From Pedobacter sp. (GTDB lineage Bacteria; Bacteroidota; Bacteroidia; Sphingobacteriales; Sphingobacteriaceae): a DNA stretch of 64,000 nt. Of this stretch, positions 37,001-46,164 are shown in pieces; positions within the stretch are counted from its first letter, which is position 1, and every line of letters starts with the position of its first letter. The notes under the pieces were generated by a model. The model did no database searches and was not told the DNA's origin. It saw only the letters and a list, made by a program, of their open reading frames with translations. Where the stretch lies: positions 32,016 through 96,015 of the forward strand of contig SSFR01000002.1 in assembly GCA_008015505.1 (NCBI GenBank), read 5' to 3'. The translations under genes and the position numbers were made by a program.

Positions 37001-37696
37001 TTAGAAAGCAAAACCTAGACCCAGAGAAAATACTTTATTCTTAGATGATAAATTCTCATAATTATTAGTCAGATTATTAGTCAGCCCCAAACCATACCCC
37101 GCATTCACACTAAGACCATTCTTCAATTGGTAACCGAGCAAAAAGTTCATACCAAAATCTATTGAACTCATATCTCCTTGTTCACCAAAGTCGATGTCGT
37201 CTATTTTAGTTTTACTACTATAACTTCCAGTAAATGTATTTGTTTGTTTAATTGTACGTTCGTAGTCTCCAAACAAAGCAAGGTCTACGTAAGGCCCACC
37301 TCCAACAAAAATTTTACCTGCTCCAGCTTGAAAGTTAAATACAGCATTCATAGGAATTTCAAGATACCAAGGAGAAGCCTTAAAAGAACTAGTCACATTT
37401 AGAATATCTCCAGAAGAAGGCATCCGCAGACTTGATGAAGTAGTTTTTTTAAATCCCTTACCAACCAAAGTTAAACCAGGCTGGAAAGTAAACACCTCAC
37501 TAAAAAGGATATTAACCACACCACCCACATAGAATGAAGTGATTGATTTAGTATCCTCTTGTGAAATAGTTGCAAATGTTGTTCCTGCTTTTGCCCCAAA
37601 AGTAACGCGATCGCTGCCCACATACTTCTGAACATTCTGTGCAAATGTAGAAAGTGAAATCAATGAGATTACACCAACTAAAAAAAGATTCTTCAT
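37001..37696 (-). CDS. Outer-membrane beta-barrel protein (porin family)
   Basis: A 231-residue exported protein with a signal peptide (residues 1-19, ending STFAQ) and alternating hydrophobic strands: VTFGAKAGTTFATI, FYVGGVVNILF, IFVGGGPYVDLALFG, and the C-terminal KVFSLGLGFAF ending in an aromatic residue as needed for barrel insertion. It fits the Bacteroidota 'porin family/outer membrane beta-barrel' group of 8-stranded barrels. Function unknown. Confidence 0.83.
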   Translation of the reverse strand: MKNLFLVGVISLISLSTFAQNVQKYVGSDRVTFGAKAGTTFATISQEDTKSITSFYVGGVVNILFSEVFTFQPGLTLVGKGFKKTTSSSLRMPSSGDILNVTSSFKASPWYLEIPMNAVFNFQAGAGKIFVGGGPYVDLALFGDYERTIKQTNTFTGSYSSKTKIDDIDFGEQGDMSSIDFGMNFLLGYQLKNGLSVNAGYGLGLTNNLTNNYENLSSKNKVFSLGLGFAF

Positions 37697-37792
37697 TAAT
37701 TCAATTTTAAATAAATAATATCGCGAAATTAACAGATTATAACTTAATTATATATATATAAATATAATATTTAACATTTTTTGGTAATGCTT

Positions 37793-38554
37793 CAAAATGT
37801 ATGATGTATTAAGGAAGATAAAACAGTAAGGACGTTTTTTATGTTTATGCTACTAAAAAAAAGCCTAGATTATCCTCACTGTTTAGGAACAAAAGTGATA
37901 AAAAATGGACATAAGCAAAATGGGATGCAAACTTATCGATGCAAGAATTGTGATAAACAATTCCAGGATACCTACTTATACTTGGGAGCAGAAAATAAAA
38001 CAAAAATATTGGCAATGAGAATGTTAGTTAGAGGATCTGGCATACGAGATATCTCGTATGTTTTAAATATCAGTCAAACCTTTGCATTACAAATCTTAAC
38101 ATCTCAGACTGACATTGAACTAAAACCTAGGTATTCGATATACGATCGAGTACAGGTGGGTGAGCTTTATAGCATTGTTGGGAGTAAAGAGAAGAAAGTA
38201 TGGATGCTGTATGCTTATTGTGCAAAACTAAAGAAATATTAGCCTTAACAATTGGCAAAAGAAGTAAAAATATCGTTAATTAATCATTAAAAAAAATAAA
38301 AAGAATCTCAGTTAACTTTTGATTTACCAATCATTGGAAGTCCATTAAAGAAGTTTTTCATCCAGATTACCACCTAGTAGGAAAAAGATTTACGAAAGCT
38401 ATTGAAGACGTGAATACCTCTTTAAGAAATGCTTGCAAAAGATTAATACGAAGACCTACTCCTTTCTCTAAAAAATTATTTAATCACTGGACTACTATCA
38501 AACTTGTCATGCATCACAAAAACTTAAATCTATCATACATTTAAAAACACAACC
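37793..38554 (+). mobile_element. Degenerate IS1-family insertion sequence
   Basis: A 762-bp element, almost the 768 bp of classical IS1. The left end GGTAATGCTTCAAAATGTATGAT matches the complement of the right end (GGTTGTGTTTTTAAATGTATGAT as read inward) at most positions, including 11 consecutive bases. Flanking 8-mers CATTTTTT (37785-37792) and CATTATTT (38555-38562) look like an eroded target duplication of the size IS1 makes. Confidence 0.82.
37841..38544 (+). pseudogene. IS1-family transposase, inactivated
   Basis: The first 133 codons give an IS1 zinc-finger start (YPHCLGTKVIKNGHKQNG, CKNCDKQFQ) and a helix-turn-helix, then YSIVGSKEKKVWMLYAYCAK. A frameshift near 38232 moves the homology to another frame (EILALTIGKRSKN), which carries in-frame stops at about 38276 and 38327, before resuming as HLVGKRFTKAIEDVNTSLRNACKRLIRR and ending at 38544. 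The residue expected to be the first catalytic Asp appears as Gly (VGELYS). It cannot make an active transposase. Confidence 0.83.
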
Positions 38555-38569
38555 CATTATTTAACATTT

Positions 38570-39507
38570 AGGTGATTTAAAATTTTCAAGTTATTCTAAT
38601 TGGTTTATTAATTTTTTTTATAAACAGGACAGAAAAAGTGATCCAGTGTAGCGCCATCCAACTGGAGATAGTAGTTTCAAATCGATTAATTAAAGCCCTA
38701 AACCCATCAATCCAAGCATTTACCCGTTCAATAACGATTCGTTTTGGTATAGTTTTTCATCAAAGAAGTGGGTCTCCTGGCTGTTTTGCTTAGTGTTTCT
38801 TGGATTAATTTTGATGTTGGCTTCGATCTCATTTTGGCTGCAAATAGTTCTAAGTTCATAGGAGTCAAAACCAGCATCTGCGTTAAGAAAAAAGCCTCTA
38901 ATATCAATATCAGCTGATTTTAGTTGATCGCCCATTTCCTTAAATACTTTCTCTATCTCAAAAAGATCATGATGCGATGCATCCTTGGGAGTGGACATGG
39001 CGCAATCATCTGGCCTGAATTATCAGCCAAGAACAAGCTGTTAGTAGTATTTGAGGCTTTTCTCCCTTGATATCCTCAGCCTGTCCGCCTTTCTTAGCGG
39101 GCGTATGACTTCCGTCCAATTGCACGCTCGACATGTCTAGTTTACATCGATTATTTGCTAATAACTTGATCGAGCTTTTTTGCCAAGATCCATCCTTAAC
39201 CCATTCCCTGAAATGATGATAGATTGCTTTCCAGCCCGTAGTTGCTTCCGGGGAAAAGTGCCGAATGGGTATCTGATGCCATTTAGGGCCCGAATCTAAG
39301 CGGTAAAGAACAAAATCAACTATTTCATATAGTAGAAGTAAGGGCTTTGGACCACGTTTTCTCTTACTTAAATGGGGAATAATATATTGCTCAATCATAT
39401 CTTTGCTCAGGATTCCCAGTTCGGATGTTGTGTTTTTTGTTTCACACCACAAAAATCAACTTCTAACTGGGTTTTCTTTTTACTGACATTAAAACTTTAG
39501 ATCACCT
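38570..39507 (-). mobile_element. Degenerate IS5-family insertion sequence
   Basis: About 938 bp with imperfect terminal repeats: AGGTGATTTAAAATTTT at 38570 against AGGTGATCTAAAGTTTT read inward from 39507 (15 of 17 match). It begins 7 nt after the presumed target duplicate of the IS1-like relic, so the two are neighbours in tandem. No convincing target duplication was found. Confidence 0.78.
38586..39452 (-). pseudogene. IS5-family transposase with three frameshifts
   Basis: Reading on the minus strand: residues from 39452 give the N-terminal DUF4096-like part (KRGPKPLLLLYEIVDFVLYRLDSGPKW and QLDGSHTPAKKGG with a DDE Asp); near 39063 the frame shifts to TTNSLFLADNSGQMIA; near 39003 it shifts again to MSTPKDASHHDLFEIEKVF and FLNADAGFDS (second DDE Asp); near 38735 it shifts a third time to RIVIERVNAWIDGFRALINRFE, ending at 38586. 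A dead transposase whose whole length is still traceable. Confidence 0.85.
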
Positions 39508-39549
39508 CATTAATAAAATAAAGAAGAAATGTTTCAGAAAACAGTGAAA

Positions 39550-41583
39550 TTATTTAAAGCGCTCTTGCATAATTTTCTCTAATGCAAACATTTCATCGCG
39601 AAGTTTAGCTGCTAGTAGAAAATCTTTTTCTTTTACCGCAACATTCATTCCCTTTTTGGTGTTATCAATGGATTTTTGCAGCTCTGGCTTGGTCATATAT
39701 TGTACAATGGGATCGGCAGCTAAACTGACAGGTAATTCCTTTTCAATGTATGGCTTCTGCTGAACGCCACCTTTAAAATCCATCACTGATGTCTGCTCAA
39801 TGATTGCTTGCTGAGATTTGCCAACTGTCCGTGGGGTAATACCATGCTCCTGATTATAGGCTATCTGTTTCTCTCGACGACGATTGGTTTCATCGATCGT
39901 GATCTGCATACTTCCAGTAATGATATCGGCATACATGATCACACGTCCGCGATCATTACGTGCAGCACGTCCAATGGTTTGAATCAGTGACTTCTCAGAG
40001 CGCAAAAAACCTTCTTTATCTGCATCCAATATCGCTACAAGCGATACCTCCGGCAAATCCAAACCCTCACGTAACAGATTAATCCCTACCAACACATCAA
40101 ACTCACCCAAACGCAAACCCCGGAGTATTTCTACCCGCTCGAGCGTCTTGATCTCAGAATGGATGTACCGTACTTTAATACCCAAACGATCCATATACTT
40201 GGTCAGTTCTTCGGCCATTCGTTTGGTCAGCGTCGTAACCAGTACCCGATCGCCCTGCTTAACTGTTCGATCTACCTCATCGAGTAAATCATCCACCTGA
40301 TTGATAGCTGGTCGCACTTCAATCGTCGGATCAACCAAACCCGTCGGGCGAATGACCTGCTCTACCACCACCCCTTCCGTTTTGGCAAGCTCGTAGTCTC
40401 CAGGAGTTGCACTAACATAAATAGTCTGGGGTGCCAATGCCTCAAATTCATTGAAGTTGAGTGGACGATTATCCAAAGCGGCTGGAAGACGAAAACCATA
40501 CTCCACCAAAGCCAATTTACGCGAACGATCACCACCATACATAGCTCGTATTTGAGGGATAGTCACATGGCTCTCATCAATAACCATCAGATAATCTTCC
40601 GGGAAATAATCCAACAAACAGAAAGGCCGCATTCCTGGTTCCCTACCATCAAAGAATCGGGAATAATTTTCAATCCCACTGCAATAACCTAGCTCACGCA
40701 TCATCTCCAAATCATAGTTGACCCGTTCTTCCAAACGTCTGGCCTCAGCTAATCGTTTTTCATCGATCAGTTGTTGTTTGCGCAGTTCCAACTCTTCTTG
40801 GATAGCCCAGATAGACTTGGTGAAACGATCTTTAGGTGGGGCAAAAAGATTGGCTGGAAAGAGTGCAATATGAGTCATCTTTTCCAGTGTTATAGCTGAT
40901 ACTGGATCAATTGAGCTCAGCTCTTCGACCTCATCTCCAAAAAAAGAAATGCGATAAGCATAGTCCAGGTAGGCAGGAAAAATATCTACCGTATCACCAT
41001 TAACCCGAAAAGTACCTCGGCGAAAATCCGTTGTTGTGCGTGCATAAAATATCTCAACTAGACGATGTAAAAAAGCATTCCGACTGATAGTATGACCAAC
41101 AGCAAATCGAAAAATCGAATTCGAAAAGTCCTCGGGATTACCCATTCCATAGATACAGGAAATAGACGACACCACAATCACATCTCTACGTCCAGACATT
41201 AAGGCTGAAGTCGTTCGCAAGCGTAGTTTCTCTATCTCATCATTAATCTGAAGATCTTTTTCAATATAAGTATTGGAACTAACGATATAGGCCTCAGGCT
41301 GATAATAGTCATAATAAGAAACAAAATAGTTGACCGCATTCTCTGGAAAAAACTGTTTGAATTCTCCATAAAGCTGGGCGGCCAAGGTTTTATTATGACT
41401 CAAGATAAGCGTAGGCCGTTGCGTATGCTGGATCACATTGGCAATAGAAAAAGTTTTACCAGAGCCTGTAACACCTAAAAGCGTTTGATAATGCTCCCCT
41501 TGTTCCAAACCCTCAACCAATTGACGAATAGCCTCAGGCTGATCCCCTGTAGGAATATATTCCGATGTTAGTTTAAATTTCAT
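39550..41583 (-). CDS. uvrB: Excinuclease ABC subunit B
   Basis: This 677-residue helicase-like protein verifies DNA damage and is handed it by UvrA, then recruits UvrC. Walker A GVTGSGKT, the beta-hairpin region YYDYYQPEAYIVSSNTYIEKD, DESHVT, QTIGRAARN and the C-terminal UvrC-binding UVR motif (MNVAVKEKDFLLAAKLRDEMFALE) are all present, so it is full length. A TATCTTTG element lies 7 nt before the ATG. Confidence 0.98.
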   Translation of the reverse strand: MKFKLTSEYIPTGDQPEAIRQLVEGLEQGEHYQTLLGVTGSGKTFSIANVIQHTQRPTLILSHNKTLAAQLYGEFKQFFPENAVNYFVSYYDYYQPEAYIVSSNTYIEKDLQINDEIEKLRLRTTSALMSGRRDVIVVSSISCIYGMGNPEDFSNSIFRFAVGHTISRNAFLHRLVEIFYARTTTDFRRGTFRVNGDTVDIFPAYLDYAYRISFFGDEVEELSSIDPVSAITLEKMTHIALFPANLFAPPKDRFTKSIWAIQEELELRKQQLIDEKRLAEARRLEERVNYDLEMMRELGYCSGIENYSRFFDGREPGMRPFCLLDYFPEDYLMVIDESHVTIPQIRAMYGGDRSRKLALVEYGFRLPAALDNRPLNFNEFEALAPQTIYVSATPGDYELAKTEGVVVEQVIRPTGLVDPTIEVRPAINQVDDLLDEVDRTVKQGDRVLVTTLTKRMAEELTKYMDRLGIKVRYIHSEIKTLERVEILRGLRLGEFDVLVGINLLREGLDLPEVSLVAILDADKEGFLRSEKSLIQTIGRAARNDRGRVIMYADIITGSMQITIDETNRRREKQIAYNQEHGITPRTVGKSQQAIIEQTSVMDFKGGVQQKPYIEKELPVSLAADPIVQYMTKPELQKSIDNTKKGMNVAVKEKDFLLAAKLRDEMFALEKIMQERFK

Positions 41584-41590
41584 ACGTAAT

Positions 41591-41598
41591 CAAAGATA
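41591..41598 (-). promoter_or_regulatory. -7 element for uvrB
   Basis: TATCTTTG on the minus strand, 7 nt before the ATG, which would give an almost leaderless mRNA. No clear -33 box at the normal distance. Confidence 0.4.
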
Positions 41599-41612
41599 AG
41601 CATTTTAAAAAG

Positions 41613-41643
41613 TTGTCTATATAACAACATTTGGTTATTTTTG
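41613..41643 (+). promoter_or_regulatory. Promoter of higBA (TTG-N20-TATTTTTG)
   Basis: TTG at 41613-41615 and TATTTTTG at 41636-41643, 20 nt apart, fit the Bacteroidota consensus. The start would put the repeat-end fragment (41655-41675) in the 5' leader of higB. Confidence 0.55.
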
Positions 41644-41654
41644 CATTGTACTAC

Positions 41655-41675
41655 TTATAAACTTTAGACCAGCTC
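41655..41675. repeat. Repeat-end fragment upstream of higB
   Basis: TTATAAACTTTAGACCAGCTC matches the right terminus of copies A and B of the palindromic repeat. It ends 21 nt before the higB ATG, with no body or second end nearby. Confidence 0.7.
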
Positions 41676-41696
41676 TTTACCTGAACAGAATTATTA

Positions 41697-41990
41697 ATGC
41701 ACATCATCTATCAAAAGAAATTGCAAGATTTTGCCAAAAAACATGCAAACACGATGAAAAGTCTATCTACATGGAGAAAAGTAGTTCAAAATGCAAAATG
41801 GGAGCAATCACTGGATGTATTAAAAGATTTCCCCAATGCGAGTATCATTCCAAAAAGCCGAGCTCGTTTCAAAATTGTGGGTAATCAATACCGATTAGTT
41901 GTCGAGATCAATTATTCCGACCAAACTGTCGAGATAAGATTTATCGGCACCCATTCGGAATATGACCATATAGATGCAACAACTATTTGA
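41697..41990 (+). CDS. higB: HigB-type mRNA interferase toxin
   Basis: A 97-residue RelE/HigB-like toxin that would cleave ribosome-bound mRNA. It starts [18 protein letters not shown] and shows the HigB pattern of [39 protein letters not shown] and a C-terminal [11 protein letters not shown]. It precedes its antitoxin, the order typical for HigBA. Repeat-end fragments sit before each of the two genes. Confidence 0.9.
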   Translation: MHIIYQKKLQDFAKKHANTMKSLSTWRKVVQNAKWEQSLDVLKDFPNASIIPKSRARFKIVGNQYRLVVEINYSDQTVEIRFIGTHSEYDHIDATTI

Positions 41991-42005
41991 CAAACAAAAA
42001 AGAGC

Positions 42006-42020
42006 TTTATAAACAGGCTC
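42006..42020. repeat. Repeat-end fragment upstream of higA
   Basis: TTTATAAACAGGCTC resembles the right terminus of copy C (TTTAAACAGGCT). It ends 19 nt before the higA ATG, inside the 49-nt higB-higA gap. Confidence 0.55.
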
Positions 42021-42039
42021 AATTAAACATAGAAAATAT

Positions 42040-42420
42040 ATGAGCAGCAACAAACAGTGGTTTTTAATAGAAAATGAGCAAGAGTACAATCACGCTTTAC
42101 TTCGCTATGAAGAAATAAAATACAGTGAAAAGTGGACCCAAGAACATAAAGAAAAGTTACTTCTAGTTCATCTGATTGAAACTTATGAAAATAATCACTG
42201 GGATTTACCCGACGTTGACCCTATAGAGATGATTAAAATCAGAATGGAAGATTTCGGATATAAAGCTACTGACCTAGCAAAAGAATATGGAGATAAGGGA
42301 GCGATCAGCAAGGTGCTCAATTACAAGAAGCCTTTATCATTAACTATGATTCGAAAATTTAGTGAACTATTGCACATTCCTGCTTCTGAATTATTGCGCA
42401 AATATCCATTATTGGTTTAA
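42040..42420 (+). CDS. higA: HigA-type antitoxin (XRE helix-turn-helix)
   Basis: A 126-residue antitoxin. The N-terminal half probably wraps HigB; the C-terminal half is an HTH (MEDFGYKATDLAKEYGDKGAISKVLNYKKPLSLTMIRKFSELL) that would bind the operon promoter and repress it. It follows higB by 49 nt, longer than in most such pairs, and the spacer contains a repeat-end fragment. Confidence 0.88.
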   Translation: MSSNKQWFLIENEQEYNHALLRYEEIKYSEKWTQEHKEKLLLVHLIETYENNHWDLPDVDPIEMIKIRMEDFGYKATDLAKEYGDKGAISKVLNYKKPLSLTMIRKFSELLHIPASELLRKYPLLV

Positions 42421-42439
42421 TAAATAGGCCCAATATGTA

Positions 42440-42877
42440 CTAAAAAGGCAAATCATCATCCGGACCATCTTCATAATTCACTTGCTCTTCCTGTTTAGGG
42501 AAGCTTGTTAATTTACCCTCTGCTACTCCAAGAGCATCACTCACATCTTTACGACCCAACATCGTCAATTGATCTGCGACGATCTCCGTAACCTGTTTTT
42601 TATTCCCCGCTTTATCTTCAAAAGAACGCGTCCTTAACTTTCCCTCCAGATAGATCAGCTTGCCTTTTTGTAAATATTTAGCAGCAATATCTGCTAATCC
42701 GCGCCACGCCACAATATGATGCCATTCTGTCTGCTCCACTTTTTGTCCATTTTTGGCAATAAATGCTTCTGAAGTGGCTAATGAAAATCTGGCCACAGCA
42801 ACACCTCCCTCCAAATAGTGAACCTCCGGATCTTTGCCCAAATGACCAACCAGGATGACTCTATTTACACTCGACAT
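42440..42877 (-). CDS. ssb: Single-stranded DNA-binding protein
   Basis: A 145-residue OB-fold protein (NRVILVGHLGKDPEVHYLEGGVAVARFSLATSE, WHHIVAWRGLADIAAKYLQKGKLIYLEGKL) with a flexible linker and the acidic C-terminal tip DDDLPF that recruits replication and repair partners. Its length is short for the family but complete. It is convergent with higA. Confidence 0.97.
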   Translation of the reverse strand: MSSVNRVILVGHLGKDPEVHYLEGGVAVARFSLATSEAFIAKNGQKVEQTEWHHIVAWRGLADIAAKYLQKGKLIYLEGKLRTRSFEDKAGNKKQVTEIVADQLTMLGRKDVSDALGVAEGKLTSFPKQEEQVNYEDGPDDDLPF

Positions 42878-43044
42878 TTTTCTACTTTTTAATTTGAAAA
42901 TTAAACCAGATACTTAGGCTCCCTAATTTATATAAAAATCAGATTAAATACGCCTCGACTACACTGTACAACGATTAATTCTAAATCTCTTCGAACCATT
43001 TGTTAAATCAACATGGATAATATCTAAATACAAACCACAGTAAT

Positions 43045-43052
43045 TAGATTTG
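43045..43052 (+). promoter_or_regulatory. -7 element for the metalloprotease gene
   Basis: TAGATTTG fits TAnnTTTG, 78 nt before the ATG at 43131. The upstream intergenic region otherwise shows no gene or structure. Confidence 0.35.
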
Positions 43053-43130
43053 CGTTGAAATAAAATTCCATTTCAATAAACAACCTCACCATTAATATTA
43101 CCTGATACAAACACAGTAGGCTCAACCCTT

Positions 43131-45047
43131 ATGAGACAACAGATATACATCATTATTGGATTCATTGTATTAAATATAAATGCATGTAAAGAAGAAAAGT
43201 TACTCGAAAAAAATGATAGTAAATCCAATGTACAAACGGTAACATCAGGGACTTCCTATTATAATAATCGAACACGTTTATTCCCTAATAATCTTACCGG
43301 GAGAACTTCTATAAGTGTCAAATTTCTAGAAGAAACTACTGAAAATGAAGCGACTCGAAAGCTGGTTAAACAATATGCAAAAGAGTGGGAAGCCCATGGA
43401 AATATTTCCTTCGAATTTGTAGGAAAAGATGCAAACAATGCAGATATAAGAATAGCCCTAAACTGTAAACTAGATCAAGGTGTAGGTGGAAATTCTGAGG
43501 TAGGTTTAAACAAATATCTTTCTCAGAAGATACCCACTATGCGTTTTTCTTCCAAACTTAAAACTGACGATCTTTACTTTAAACATGTCGTTTTGCATGA
43601 ATTTGGCCATGCATTGGGTTTAGATCATGAACAAGATAACCCCAGAAGTGTAGTAATAGATCGAAAATCTAATAAAAAAATGTATTCCAAATATGACAGG
43701 TTTTCTATTATGCACTATAGCTACGATGCTAAATCAACTACCGATGGTTCTATCATTTACACAAACTATAAGTTAAGCGATGAAGACAAATATTTTATAG
43801 GCACCCTCTACCCCTTCCCTGCTTTAGAGGATTACACAAAACATAATGAAGAAAAAATTTACACCATAGCAGGGGGCTTAGATATATGTCAAAATAAGCT
43901 AACTGGTCAGATTGTATTGTATCCACTGAGAAAATACGGATATATGAGTAAGGTAACAAATGATATTTACATGATACGTGATAGTAAAAATCGTAAATAT
44001 GAATTTCTATCCAGCAACAATTTCGGAACTTCTAGGTTTACAACTGTTAACGGTTTAACCGCCCCTATTCGTATCTATAGAAACAACGAACTTCTTACTA
44101 ATGAATGGATTCAATCATCTTCTGCCTACATTAACTCCAATGAAGAGCTTTATAGACTAGACGAGAGACTATCCATATACAGAGATCCATCAAATGATAA
44201 TATCATTCTATTTCCTAGAAATATAGATGGGTGTTTAAACAAAAACGAATATCATGAATATGACATCCATGATGCAGATGAAAAACATTTCCATTTTAAT
44301 TCAAAAATCAACCTCCTCAGCTACAACACTGATACCTGGAAGAAGTTTGTGAACATTAATTTGAAAGCCCCCATCGTAATCTATAAAAATGGAAAACTCG
44401 TGCAAAGAAAATGGCTGGGATACGATACGAATAATTCGCTCTTAAGACAGAAAATTGAGAAACACGTTTATAAAATAGATCAACAACTCGATCTATTTAT
44501 CGAAAAACATACCGAAAACATTATAATTTACCCCTGCAAATCAACCGATTCTAATCGTGAAAAACGATCCGCTTCTACAGAAGATAACATAGTTTTACAC
44601 GGCGGCTCTGGGGAAAAGTACTTAATTAGCTCACAACAACGTTTTTGGGGTAGAACTCCCACTGATCTAAGCATTGCTTTTAAGATATATAGATCTGGAC
44701 ACCCCATCTCTTCTTGGATTAGCATAAATAGTATTCCAAATATCATAACTCCCTCTATAGATCCTTCCACAGAAAAACAAAAAATATACACCATAGATGG
44801 ATTAAACATCTTTAAGGTAAAAGACACCAACAAAATCATTCTTTCTGGGGAATTGCATAGCGACAATAAAAATGAATACCAAATAAGAGATCAATCTCCG
44901 AACAGGGTATATGCTTTTAACCTTTCGAATAATAAAGATTTTCAAAATAAAGAACTCACTACAGACTTAATAGCTCCCATTGTCATCTATGTAAACAAAG
45001 GAGGAAGTTGGGAGCACCTTGAACAAAAATGGATTGGAAATGAATAA
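43131..45047 (+). CDS. Lipoprotein zinc metalloprotease with four novel repeats
   Basis: A 638-residue exported protein. A lipobox (NINAC, Cys 19) precedes a metzincin domain with HEFGHALGLDHE at residues 156-167 and the Met-turn SIMHY at 192-196; it is astacin/matrixin-like. After LYPFP (residue 230) come four ~90-residue repeats, at about 242-327, 340-430, 446-530 and 551-636. Each opens with a Y-x-I/L-D-x-x-L-x-I-x strand, has an N-x-I-I-L-F/Y-P strand, and most close with L-x-APIxIYxN..xxxWI. I do not recognise the repeat family. Likely a surface protease binding polymer or host protein (inference). Confidence 0.85.
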   Translation: MRQQIYIIIGFIVLNINACKEEKLLEKNDSKSNVQTVTSGTSYYNNRTRLFPNNLTGRTSISVKFLEETTENEATRKLVKQYAKEWEAHGNISFEFVGKDANNADIRIALNCKLDQGVGGNSEVGLNKYLSQKIPTMRFSSKLKTDDLYFKHVVLHEFGHALGLDHEQDNPRSVVIDRKSNKKMYSKYDRFSIMHYSYDAKSTTDGSIIYTNYKLSDEDKYFIGTLYPFPALEDYTKHNEEKIYTIAGGLDICQNKLTGQIVLYPLRKYGYMSKVTNDIYMIRDSKNRKYEFLSSNNFGTSRFTTVNGLTAPIRIYRNNELLTNEWIQSSSAYINSNEELYRLDERLSIYRDPSNDNIILFPRNIDGCLNKNEYHEYDIHDADEKHFHFNSKINLLSYNTDTWKKFVNINLKAPIVIYKNGKLVQRKWLGYDTNNSLLRQKIEKHVYKIDQQLDLFIEKHTENIIIYPCKSTDSNREKRSASTEDNIVLHGGSGEKYLISSQQRFWGRTPTDLSIAFKIYRSGHPISSWISINSIPNIITPSIDPSTEKQKIYTIDGLNIFKVKDTNKIILSGELHSDNKNEYQIRDQSPNRVYAFNLSNNKDFQNKELTTDLIAPIVIYVNKGGSWEHLEQKWIGNE

Positions 45048-45064
45048 GTCGGTCTAAAGTTTTA
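45048..45064. repeat. Repeat-end fragment between metalloprotease and mutY
   Basis: GTCGGTCTAAAGTTTTA shares 15 bases with the right terminus of copy B. It fills the whole 14-nt space between two convergent genes and contains the mutY stop codon. Confidence 0.65.
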
Positions 45065-46117
45065 GTTTTTTGATAAGGCTTCCACCTTATCAAAAAAATT
45101 AAAGATCAATTTGGGTTTTGCTAGTGCTTTCACATCCTCATCAGCAACATAGAACCAATCGTGTTGCGCCCGATAATCTTCAGAAAAATGCTGAATCTCG
45201 ATAAATTGAGCAAATAACTTTTGATGTGTCAGTAGATGTTTCACAGTACTGGAAACGGAACAAACAATCACCTCATCTCCAAATGCTTTCTTGAACATAT
45301 CCATCTGAACCACTTCTTGTGCTAATGCTGGAGCCTCTGTTTCAAAAAGGGGAAGTTCATACAAATTTTGCCAAATATCATTAGGACCCCGCTTATTCAT
45401 AAGTATTGCTCCCTCTTTCCTGGCCACAATAAAATTGAAATAGCGCTGCCGCACTTTTTTAGCTTTGATTTTAACAGGTAATACATCAATCAGCCTCAAT
45501 TGAGCTGCCTGACAATTACTATTAATTGGACAATTTACGCAGTCTGGTTTTTTAGGGACACACTGTAAAGCACCAAACTCCATCATGGCCTGGTTGAATA
45601 TTCCAGGTTGCGATCGATCCATAATTTCACCAGCTAACTTGGTAAAACTCAATTTCCCCTGACTCGTATTAATAGGAATATCAATGCCAAAATATCTCGA
45701 AAGTACCCGAAAAACATTGCCATCTACGGCGGCTCTCGGTTCATCATTTGCAAAAGAGGCAATAGCCGCCGCAGTATATTCACCGATGCCCTTCAGTTTG
45801 AGTAAAACCTCATAAGAAGTTGGAAAATGCCCAGCATAGTTTCTCATGATTAGCTGAGCAGTATGATGCATATTTCGACCACGAGAATAATAGCCCAGGC
45901 CTTGCCAAAGTTTCAATATCTCATCCTCACTTGCGGCAGCAAAATCTGCAATACTTGGGTAATAATCTACAAATCGATTAAAATAAGGCAGACCCTGCTC
46001 AACCCGGGTCTGCTGTAAAATAATTTCAGAAAGCCAGATCAAATAAGGATCGCATGTATTTCGCCAAGGTAAATCACGCTTATTTCTCTGATACCATCTA
46101 ATAATCTCACTAACCAT
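45062..46117 (-). CDS. mutY: A/G-specific adenine glycosylase
   Basis: A 351-residue base-excision enzyme that removes adenine mispaired with 8-oxoguanine. RDLPWRNTCDPYLIWLSEIILQQTRVEQ and the HhH motif LKGIGEYTAAAIASFA with the catalytic Asp in AAVDGNVFRVLSRY are present, then the 4Fe-4S cluster cysteines CVPKKPDCVNCPINSNC and a C-terminal NUDIX-like domain. An upstream Met (46135) is possible; MVSEIIRWYQ at 46117 is the better family fit. Its stop codon lies in a repeat-end fragment. Confidence 0.96.
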   Translation of the reverse strand: MVSEIIRWYQRNKRDLPWRNTCDPYLIWLSEIILQQTRVEQGLPYFNRFVDYYPSIADFAAASEDEILKLWQGLGYYSRGRNMHHTAQLIMRNYAGHFPTSYEVLLKLKGIGEYTAAAIASFANDEPRAAVDGNVFRVLSRYFGIDIPINTSQGKLSFTKLAGEIMDRSQPGIFNQAMMEFGALQCVPKKPDCVNCPINSNCQAAQLRLIDVLPVKIKAKKVRQRYFNFIVARKEGAILMNKRGPNDIWQNLYELPLFETEAPALAQEVVQMDMFKKAFGDEVIVCSVSSTVKHLLTHQKLFAQFIEIQHFSEDYRAQHDWFYVADEDVKALAKPKLIFNFFDKVEALSKN

Positions 46118-46164
46118 TTTTCTCTTAACATACAAGCAACCCTTGCGATATGAATTTATTGATT

